Shown: in pieces, positions 56,876 to 64,000 of the stretch
Layout: every line of letters begins with the position of its first letter
How positions within the stretch are numbered: the stretch's first letter is position 1
NCBI RefSeq assembly: GCF_009848505.1
Contig: NZ_WWDL01000026.1
Span: 1 to 64,000, forward strand
Reading direction: 5' to 3'
DNA length: 64,000 nt
Origin: Muricoccus harenae
Lineage (GTDB): Bacteria; Pseudomonadota; Alphaproteobacteria; Acetobacterales; Acetobacteraceae
The notes under the pieces: generated by a model
What the model was told of the DNA's origin: nothing
The model's database searches: none
Seen by the model: the letters and a program-made list of their open reading frames with translations, nothing else
Translations under genes and position numbers: made by a program

Positions 56876-59800
56876 CGGCCATGCGGATGACTGCCGCCAC
56901 AGACCGCCTTCCCGCCATGGGACGCGCCCTGCGGATCGCCAGCATCCTGCTAGGCGCGCTTGCCTATATCTTCGTTATCACCGTGCCCTTGAACGGGGAG
57001 CAGCAGGCGGTGCTGACTCTGCTCGGCATCGCGGCCTTCCTGCTGATCAGACGCTCGAAGTCACGCCGCGCGACGGTGCTGCTGGTGGTGCTCTCCTTCG
57101 CCATCACCTCGCGCTATCTCTGGTGGCGCGTGACGGAGACGCTGGAATTCGGCGGCTTCTTGCAGGGCTTCCTCTCGCTCGGCCTGTTCGCCGCCGAATG
57201 CTACGCGGGCTCGCTGCTCTTCCTTTCCTATGTCCAGCTGACCTATCCGCTGAACCGCAAGCCCGCCGCCCTGCCCGCCAATCCGGACGATTGGCCGAGC
57301 GTGGATGTCTATGTTCCCTCCTACAACGAGAGCCTGGAGATCGTGCGGCCGACGGTACTGGCCTGCATGAACATCGACTGGCCGCGGGACAAGCTGAACG
57401 TCTACGTGCTGGACGACGGCCGCCGCCCGGATTTCCGCCAGTTCTGCGAAGAGGTGGGCTGCGGCTACATCATCCGTCCCGACAACAAGGGCGCCAAGGC
57501 CGGCAACATCAATCACGCCCTCAAGCACACGGATGGCGACTACGTCGCCATCTTCGACTGCGACCACGCTCCCACCCGCGCCTTCCTGCAGATGACCGCC
57601 GGCTGGCTGGTGCGGGACCAGCGCCTGTCGATGGTGCAGACGCCGCACTACTTCTACTCGCCCGATCCCTTCGAGCGAAACCTCGCCCGCAGCCGCCCCG
57701 TGCCGAATGAGGGCCTGCTCTTCTACGGCGCCATCCAGCCAGGGAACGACCTGTGGAACGCCGCCTTCTTCTGCGGCTCCTGCGCCCTGATCCGACGCAC
57801 TGCACTCATGGAAGTCGGCGGCGTGCCGCATGAGACGGTGACGGAGGACTGCCACTGCTCGCTGCGCATGCAGCAGAAGGGCTGGCACACCGCCTATATC
57901 CGCCTGCCGCTGGCGGCCGGCCTCGCGACCGAGCGCCTGTCCATCCATATCGGCCAGCGAATGCGCTGGGCGCGCGGCATGATCCAGATCATGCGGCAGG
58001 AGAACACGCCCTTTGCCCCTGGCCTGACCTGGGCACAGCGGCTCTGCTACTTCACCGCCGGCTTCTCCTTCCTCTTCGCGCTCCCCCGCATCGTCTTCCT
58101 CACCTCGCCGCTCGCCTTCCTCTTCCTGGGCCAGAACATCATCGCGGCCTCGCCGCTGGCGATCGTTGCCTATGCGGGCAGCCACATGTTCCACGCCTTC
58201 GGCACGGCATCCCGCCTGAACGGCAAGAACCGCCACTCCTTCTGGTCCGAGATCTACGAAGCCTGCATGGCCGCGCCGTTGATCCTGGTGACGATCGCGA
58301 CGCTCTGGGATCCACGCAAGGGCAAGTTCAACGTCACTGACAAGGGCGGGCGGCTGGAGGAGGGCTATCTCGACGTTCGCGCCGTGCTGCCAACGCTGAT
58401 CCTGCTCGGCGCGCTGGTCGTGGGCGTCAGCATCGGACTCTACGGCACGCTGACAAGCGAGACGGGATCGCTGGAGTTCCAGGCCTATCTGCTCAACACG
58501 CTCTGGGCCACGCTCTGCCTCGTCCCGGTCTCCGCCGCCGTGGCCGTGGGGCTGGAGCGCGAGCAGATGCGCGGCCGCGCGCGGGTGGAGGTGAACCTTC
58601 CCGCCGAGATCATCCTCTCGGACGGGCGGCGCGTGCCGGCCCGTTCCTCCGACATCTCCATGTCCGGCGCCCGCCTCCTGCTCGACCGCCCGCTCGGCAT
58701 CGCCGATGGCGAACGCTGCAGCGTCTGCTTCAACCTCGGCGGCGAGTTCGTCGAGGTCCACGCCACCCTCCTGCACTGGGAGGAAGGCGAGGCCTTCCTG
58801 CGCTTCCACATCGAGAACGTGGTCGATGAGGCGGCGATGGTCCGCGTCTTCTTCGGCCGCCCCGATGCCTGGGTGCATTGGGATAACTGGCCACAGGACC
58901 GTCCGCTGCGTGCGCTGAAGGACGTGGTGATGGCCACCAAGGACGCCGTGTTCCGGAAGTACCGCTTCAAGATGACAAAGGCGCCCAGCCGCGTGAGCAA
59001 ACCCGTTCCCGTCGAGCAGATCCGCAAGTCTGACGTGGTGCGGCCGAAGGCCCAAGCCGCCCGCGCGAAAGAGACCACCGCGGCCGCGATTGCCCTGCTG
59101 GCGCTGCTGCTGCCCGGCGCGGCCGAGGCGCAGAGCCGTCCGCAGGGCCAGGCGCCGCTGCCCGTCGCGCGGCCTGCCGTTCCGCCGCCGCCCGCCGGCG
59201 CGCCTGCCGCCGCACCCTCCGCCGAGGTGCCGGTTCTGTCCGCTCCAGCCGCATCCGCCCCCGCCGCGCCCTTGCCGGCCGCCGCCCCCGTCGCCTCGCC
59301 GCCGGGCAGCACGCGGGAGGCGCGGCTGACCTTCCGCGACCTCGGCCTGACCGGCCCGATGCAGTTCCGCGGCACCTCCGACCTGCAGGGCGTGCTCTTC
59401 GGCCTCTCGCGGGACGAGGTAGTGACCTCCGCGCGGCTGACGGTGCAGGGCGGCTCCTCCGCCGCCCTCATCCCATCCCTCAGCCAGATCGCCGTGACGC
59501 TGAACGAGCAGTTCGTCGGCAATATCGGGCTCGACCCCGCGCGCCAGGCCTTCGGCCCGCTATCCTTCGACATCGACCCGCTGAACTTCTCGGAGGTGAA
59601 CCGGCTGAACTTCCGCTTCGCCGGCCGCTACGCGACGGAGTGCAACGACCCGCTCTCCGGTCTGCTCTACGCCAACATCTCCGACCTCTCGACGCTGCAA
59701 CTGACCATCGAACGCCTGCCGCCGCAGCGCGACCTCGCCCGGCTGCCGGAGCCGCTCTTCGATCGGCGCGTGCTGCGCCGCAGCCTGAACCTGCCGGTGA

Positions 59801-61452
59801 TCATCCCCGCCGATGCCGGGGCCCAGGGCCTCCGCGCGGCGGCCATCGCCACCTCCTGGTTCGCCGTGCAGGCCGATTACCGCGGCGCCAGCTTCCCGGT
59901 GGACCGTGCCGTGCCGGCGCTCGGCAATGCGCTGGTGATCGCCGCCGGGCCGGATTCCGTGCCGGGCCTCACCCTGCCGCGCTTCGAGGGCCCGACCCTC
60001 GTCATGGTCGCCAACCCGACCGATCCCTATGGCACGCTGCTCATCCTCGGCGGCCGTTCGGAGCAGGAGGTGGCGCAGGCGGCGCTGGCCCTGGCCGCCG
60101 GGCGTGGCGGCATCGGCGGTGAGCTGGCTCGCGTCTCCGCCCCCAACCTCGCCCCACGGCAGCCCTATGATGCCCCGCGCTGGCTGGCGCCGGACCGGCC
60201 GGTGCAGATCGGCTCCCTCGTCGATCGCTCGGAGTTGCAGGCCTATGGCTACACGCCCGGCACGATCCGCGTGCCCATGCGCACCGCGCCCGACCTGTTC
60301 ACCTGGTCCGATCGCGGCATCCCGGCGGATCTCCGCTTCCGCGGGCCCAACGGGCAGGCGGTGGATGTCGCGGCCTCCCGCCTCGACGTGCTCGTCTCCG
60401 AGAATTTCCTGAAGTCGTTCCCGCTCGGTACCGGGGAGCGTATCTGGCCGCTGGACCTGCTCTCCGGCTGGCTCCTGCCGGATTCTGCGGTGCGCACAGG
60501 CCGCGCCATGGTGCCGACCTACCTCCTCTTCGGGCGGGAGGAGCTGCAGATGCGCTTCGACATGCGCCCGCTGAACCGGGGCGAATGCACCGCCGTGCCC
60601 GGCGATATTCGCGCCTCCGTCGATCCGGACAGCACGATCGATCTCTCCCGCGCCTGGCGTTACGCGCGGCTGCCCAGCCTTGGCTTCTTCGCCTCGGCCG
60701 GCTTCCCCTTCACCCGCATGGCCGATCTCTCCGGCACGGCGGTGGTGCTGCCGGAGCGGCCGAACACGGTCGAGACCTCCGCGTTCCTCGACCTGGTGGG
60801 AACCCTCGCCGCCCATGTCGGCCACCCGTCCACGGGCCTGTCGGTCGTCTTCCCGTCCGCGCTCCAGACGGTAGCGGGCCAGGACCTGCTGATGATGGGG
60901 ACTCTGGGCCGCCAGCCGGCCGCCGCCACCCTGCTGCGCGACAGTCCCGTGCAGGTGCAGAACGACCGCCTGACCATCGCCGCACCCGATGCGCTGGCCG
61001 ATATCCGCGCCCTCTTCCTTGACCAACCGGGCTCCGACGAGCTGACCCGCGCCTCAACCGCCCTTTCCAGCATGGGCGAAGGCGTCTCGGTGCTGGTGGC
61101 GACCGAAAGCCCGCTGGCCGCCGGCAAGTCTGTCGTGGCGCTGCTGGGCGCGACCCCGTCGGCCCTGTCGGGCGTCGTCGGCACATTGCGCGATCCCGAG
61201 GCCGCGCCGCGCGTGCAGGGTGACCTCGTGCTGATCAATGGCGGCCGGGCCACCGGCTATCGCACCGGCGCCACCTATGCCGTAGGCAATCCGCCTTGGT
61301 GGGTGCTGCCCTATATCTGGCTCGGCACCAGCCCCTGGCGGGTGGCGGGCATGATGATCGCGGGTGCGCTGCTGCTCAGCCTGCCTTTCTACTGGCTTCT
61401 GCGCCGCCGCGCCGCCATGCGGCTACGCGCCCGCTCACCGAAGGGACATTAA
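56872..61452 (+). CDS. bcsAB: Cellulose synthase, catalytic BcsA fused to BcsB
   Basis: 1526 residues in one chain, as in Komagataeibacter AcsAB. BcsA half: transmembrane helices, then the GT2 domain with DDG near 181, DCD near 228, FFCGSCALIRR, TED near 322 and QRMRW near 361. A PilZ domain follows (about 560-660) with REQMR and DISMSG, the c-di-GMP-binding pair. A hydrophobic stretch AIALLALLLPGAAEAQ near 740 takes the second half across the membrane. BcsB half: carbohydrate-binding and ferredoxin-like repeats to ~1480, ending in an anchor helix. It polymerises UDP-glucose and exports the glucan. Starts ATGA with bcsQ. Confidence 0.95.
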   Translation: MTAMRMTAATDRLPAMGRALRIASILLGALAYIFVITVPLNGEQQAVLTLLGIAAFLLIRRSKSRRATVLLVVLSFAITSRYLWWRVTETLEFGGFLQGFLSLGLFAAECYAGSLLFLSYVQLTYPLNRKPAALPANPDDWPSVDVYVPSYNESLEIVRPTVLACMNIDWPRDKLNVYVLDDGRRPDFRQFCEEVGCGYIIRPDNKGAKAGNINHALKHTDGDYVAIFDCDHAPTRAFLQMTAGWLVRDQRLSMVQTPHYFYSPDPFERNLARSRPVPNEGLLFYGAIQPGNDLWNAAFFCGSCALIRRTALMEVGGVPHETVTEDCHCSLRMQQKGWHTAYIRLPLAAGLATERLSIHIGQRMRWARGMIQIMRQENTPFAPGLTWAQRLCYFTAGFSFLFALPRIVFLTSPLAFLFLGQNIIAASPLAIVAYAGSHMFHAFGTASRLNGKNRHSFWSEIYEACMAAPLILVTIATLWDPRKGKFNVTDKGGRLEEGYLDVRAVLPTLILLGALVVGVSIGLYGTLTSETGSLEFQAYLLNTLWATLCLVPVSAAVAVGLEREQMRGRARVEVNLPAEIILSDGRRVPARSSDISMSGARLLLDRPLGIADGERCSVCFNLGGEFVEVHATLLHWEEGEAFLRFHIENVVDEAAMVRVFFGRPDAWVHWDNWPQDRPLRALKDVVMATKDAVFRKYRFKMTKAPSRVSKPVPVEQIRKSDVVRPKAQAARAKETTAAAIALLALLLPGAAEAQSRPQGQAPLPVARPAVPPPPAGAPAAAPSAEVPVLSAPAASAPAAPLPAAAPVASPPGSTREARLTFRDLGLTGPMQFRGTSDLQGVLFGLSRDEVVTSARLTVQGGSSAALIPSLSQIAVTLNEQFVGNIGLDPARQAFGPLSFDIDPLNFSEVNRLNFRFAGRYATECNDPLSGLLYANISDLSTLQLTIERLPPQRDLARLPEPLFDRRVLRRSLNLPVIIPADAGAQGLRAAAIATSWFAVQADYRGASFPVDRAVPALGNALVIAAGPDSVPGLTLPRFEGPTLVMVANPTDPYGTLLILGGRSEQEVAQAALALAAGRGGIGGELARVSAPNLAPRQPYDAPRWLAPDRPVQIGSLVDRSELQAYGYTPGTIRVPMRTAPDLFTWSDRGIPADLRFRGPNGQAVDVAASRLDVLVSENFLKSFPLGTGERIWPLDLLSGWLLPDSAVRTGRAMVPTYLLFGREELQMRFDMRPLNRGECTAVPGDIRASVDPDSTIDLSRAWRYARLPSLGFFASAGFPFTRMADLSGTAVVLPERPNTVETSAFLDLVGTLAAHVGHPSTGLSVVFPSALQTVAGQDLLMMGTLGRQPAAATLLRDSPVQVQNDRLTIAAPDALADIRALFLDQPGSDELTRASTALSSMGEGVSVLVATESPLAAGKSVVALLGATPSALSGVVGTLRDPEAAPRVQGDLVLINGGRATGYRTGATYAVGNPPWWVLPYIWLGTSPWRVAGMMIAGALLLSLPFYWLLRRRAAMRLRARSPKGH

Positions 61453-61456
61453 GGCC

Positions 61457-64000
61457 ATGCGGGGGATGCGCCGGGTGTCAGGACGAGGGACAAAGGGGCG
61501 GAGTGCGCTGGGCATCGCGCTGGCGCTCGCGGCTTGGCCGGGGATGGCCCCCGGCATCGCCTCCGCCCAGGTCGCGAATGTGGCTGGCGCCCCCAGCGCG
61601 GTGGACGTGCTGGTGCGCCAGGCGGATCGCTGGCTATCCCAGGATCGGGTGGAACTGGCGGCGCCGGCGGTGGAGCGCGCCCTGGCGGCGGCACCCAACG
61701 ACCCCGCGGTCCTGTCCGTCGCCGCCCGGCTTGAGACCGCGCGCGGCAACCGGGATGCGGCCAATGCCTTTCTTGCCCGCCTTCGCGCCGCCGGCGGATC
61801 GGCCGAGCAGCAATCCCGTGCCGAGAACACCGTGCGCGGCGCCCAGATCGACCGCGACGCCATCGAGGATGCCCGCCGCCTGGCGCGGGAGGGCCGGACC
61901 GACGCCGCCGCCCAGCGCTACCAGCAGATCTTTGGCGCCCAGGGTCCGACCGAGGCCTACGCGCTGGAATATTACCAGACCCTCGCCGGGACCGACCGAG
62001 GCCGCGCCGAAGGCCAGCGCGGCCTCGGCGCGCTTGCCAGCCGCCCCGGTGCCACGGACCGCGCCCGCCTCGCCAATGCCCAGGCGCTGACCTATTCGGC
62101 CGCGACGCGCGCAGAGGGTATCCGCCGCCTGGCCGAGCTGGTGGACCGCCCCGATGTGGCGCAGGAGGCGCGGCAATCCTGGCGCGCCGCCCTCGGCTTC
62201 GCCGGGAACGACCCCGCCGCCGCGCCACAGGTCGAAGCCTATCTCCAGCGCTTCCCCGACGACGCTGAGCAGCGCCGCCGGCTCGAGGCGCTGCGCGCCG
62301 CACCAGCCGCGGCACCGGCCGACCCGAGCGCCGCCGCCCGCCAGGCCGCCTTCGCCCGGCTGGATTCCGGCAGCCCCGCCGAGGCCGCGCGGCAATTCGA
62401 GGCACTCCTCGCCGCCAATCCCAACGACGCGGATGCGCTGGGTGGCCTCGGCATCGTCCGCCTGCGCCAGGGCAACCAGCCCGAGGCCCGGCGGCTGCTG
62501 GAACGCGCCGTTGCCGCCGATCCCGCCCGTGCCCAGCAATGGCAGCGGGCGCTGGACGCCGCCTCCTATTCCACGGATCTCGCCGAAGCGCAGGCCCGCC
62601 TCCGCCGCAACGACCTTGAGGGCGCCGACCAGGCCGCCCGCCGTGCCGCGATGCGCGAGGTGGACGACCGCTCCGATGCCGAAGTGGTGCTGGGCGAATT
62701 GGCGTTGCGCCGCAACGATCCCGCAGGCGCCGAGGCCCGCTTTCGCGCAGCCCTCAGCCGCCGCCCCGGCTTTCAGGCCGCACAGCAGGGGCTGAACGCG
62801 GCCCTGCGCGCCCAGGGCCGCCCCACCGAATTCGCCATCGCCCGCCCTGCCGCGCCTGCACCCGCCAGCACCGCCAATGCCCAGGCCGCCTCCTACCGCG
62901 CCGAGGCCGCCCGCGTGGCCGACCCGGCCGCCGCCGCCGCCATCCTGCGCAATGCGGTCGCCGCCGCGCCCGACGACCCCTGGACGCGGCTGGACCTCGC
63001 CCGCGCGCTCCGCCGACAGGGCCGCGGTGCCGAGGCCCGCGCTGTGGTGGAGGATCTGGCCGCCCGCAGCACCAGCCCCGACGCCGCCTATGCTGCCGCC
63101 CTGCTGGCCGAGGAGGACAACCGCATCGCCGATGCCGATGCCCTCCTCTCCCGCATTGCGCCGAACCGGCGCAGCCCGGACATGTCGCGCCTCGCCACCC
63201 GCATCCGCGCCCAGCGGGAAGTGCAGTCGGCCGCCGCCCTCCTGCCCTTCAGCCCGATCGAGGGCCGCTCGCGGCTCCTCACCCTCGCGGCCCGGCCGGA
63301 CCCCACGGGCGGCACCGCCGTCGCCGTGATCCGTGCCTTCGGGGAGGCCAATGACCGCGCCGGCGCCGCCGAGGCCGCGCGCGTCGCCATTGCCAACCGC
63401 AGCGCCAGCAGCCCCGCCGCCCGGATCGCCATCGCCGGCGCCCTGCTCGGCGCGGGGCTGGAGGCCGAGGCCACCGCCCTGGCCGCCGAGACCGAGACAG
63501 CCGCCGCCACGCCCGAGCAGCGCCGCGACCTGGCCACGATCCGCGCCGGCGCCGCCGTCCGCGCCTCGGACCGGCTGAACGAGACCGGCGACCAGGCGGA
63601 TGCCTTCGAGCGGCTGCGCCCGGTGCTGGCCGAGGATCCGAACAACCAGGACGCCCGGCTCGCCCTGTCCCGCCTCTATCTCGGCGCCCGCCGGCCGGAG
63701 GAGGCGCTGCGCGTGGCCGAGGCCGTGCTGGTCCGCGACCCGCGCAATCTCGACGCCCGCCGCAGCGCCATCGAGGCGGCGCTCGCCACTGGCGACCGGC
63801 AGCGGGCGGAAGGCCTCCTGGCCGCGGCGCAATCCGCCAACCCACGCGATTCCCGAGTGGCGCTGCTGGAGGCCCGGGTGGCCCGCGCCGCCGGCGACGA
63901 GTCCCGCGCCCGCCGCGCCTTAGAGGCCGCGGCCTCCCTGCGCAGCGCCGAGCTCGGCAGCTCCGCCCGCGCCACCGCCACGGCCCCTGGCGCCGTGCCG
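61457..64000 (+). CDS. bcsC: Cellulose synthase outer-membrane/TPR subunit BcsC, truncated by window
   Basis: The first 848 residues are visible; the C-terminal beta-barrel lies beyond the right edge. A signal peptide runs to about residue 38 (AWPGMAPGIASAQ). The rest is a long superhelix of TPR-like repeats, very rich in Ala and Arg (for example LEALLAANPNDADALGGLG, LALSRLYLGARRPEEALRVA). BcsC forms the periplasmic scaffold and exit pore for cellulose. ATG 61457 starts 4 nt after the bcsAB stop, with AAGG as a weak ribosome site. High repeat GC content explains the long antisense open frame over it. Confidence 0.92.
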   Translation, partial: MRGMRRVSGRGTKGRSALGIALALAAWPGMAPGIASAQVANVAGAPSAVDVLVRQADRWLSQDRVELAAPAVERALAAAPNDPAVLSVAARLETARGNRDAANAFLARLRAAGGSAEQQSRAENTVRGAQIDRDAIEDARRLAREGRTDAAAQRYQQIFGAQGPTEAYALEYYQTLAGTDRGRAEGQRGLGALASRPGATDRARLANAQALTYSAATRAEGIRRLAELVDRPDVAQEARQSWRAALGFAGNDPAAAPQVEAYLQRFPDDAEQRRRLEALRAAPAAAPADPSAAARQAAFARLDSGSPAEAARQFEALLAANPNDADALGGLGIVRLRQGNQPEARRLLERAVAADPARAQQWQRALDAASYSTDLAEAQARLRRNDLEGADQAARRAAMREVDDRSDAEVVLGELALRRNDPAGAEARFRAALSRRPGFQAAQQGLNAALRAQGRPTEFAIARPAAPAPASTANAQAASYRAEAARVADPAAAAAILRNAVAAAPDDPWTRLDLARALRRQGRGAEARAVVEDLAARSTSPDAAYAAALLAEEDNRIADADALLSRIAPNRRSPDMSRLATRIRAQREVQSAAALLPFSPIEGRSRLLTLAARPDPTGGTAVAVIRAFGEANDRAGAAEAARVAIANRSASSPAARIAIAGALLGAGLEAEATALAAETETAAATPEQRRDLATIRAGAAVRASDRLNETGDQADAFERLRPVLAEDPNNQDARLALSRLYLGARRPEEALRVAEAVLVRDPRNLDARRSAIEAALATGDRQRAEGLLAAAQSANPRDSRVALLEARVARAAGDESRARRALEAAASLRSAELGSSARATATAPGAVP

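Noticed and set aside
57061-59055. 664-residue minus-strand frame over bcsA
   Set aside because: Antisense shadow of the cellulose synthase catalytic domain.
61634-63832. 732-residue Gly-rich minus-strand frame
   Set aside because: Mirror of the Ala-rich TPR repeats of bcsC; composition is an artefact of repetitive GCC/GGC codons.

Overview
The window is a GC-rich bacterial chromosome segment, densely coded, with no prophage, IS element or CRISPR array that I can see. Gene content points to an alphaproteobacterium, most likely in the Acetobacteraceae or wider Rhodospirillales. The reasons are a complete aapJQMP amino-acid ABC operon, a cytochrome c / kdsB / pheA neighbourhood, a HisN-type phosphatase, a fused BcsA-BcsB cellulose synthase and an alternative complex III (Act) respiratory cluster. 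The species assignment is inference. Many genes overlap by 4 nt (ATGA, GTGA or TTGA), so several true starts are GTG or TTG.

Layout. 1-2863 (-): two glycosyltransferases and the start of gmd, a surface-polysaccharide group. 3074-4988 (+): M17 aminopeptidase and a MarR regulator. 5149-11175 (-): a yejABEF-type peptide ABC importer ending in an unknown membrane protein. 11222-12525 (-): hisN and a membrane-anchored cytochrome c. 12694-17019 (+): kdsB, pheA, a TakP-like TRAP binding protein, uppP and a coiled-coil secreted protein. 17087-18509 (-): the two subunits of a 3-oxoacid CoA-transferase. 18597-18767 (+): tRNA-Ala(GGC) with a visible promoter and terminator. 18785-25520 (-): a small unknown protein, kup and aapJQMP. 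25881-28383 (-): a histidine-phosphotransfer-like protein and a bifunctional penicillin-binding protein. 28500-30607 (+): an M20-like amidohydrolase and a lipoprotein cytochrome c.

30612-41827 (-) is the most striking part. It is a contiguous respiratory superoperon, actA-actB-actC-actD-actE-actF-ctaG-ctaC-ctaD(I+III fusion)-small membrane protein. It encodes a quinol-oxidising alternative complex III together with an A-type-like cytochrome c oxidase. The oxidase subunit I has substitutions in both proton channels: Gln in place of the K-channel Lys, Glu in place of the D-channel Asp, and Gly in place of the D-channel Asn.

41906-49401 holds a dppFDBC-type peptide transporter between two paralogous binding proteins. 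49531-54821 (+) is glgC-glgA-glgP, glycogen synthesis and breakdown. 55395-64000 (+) is a cellulose operon: a Pro-rich protein, bcsQ, fused bcsAB, and bcsC running off the window. The glg and bcs blocks put storage and extracellular glucan metabolism side by side.
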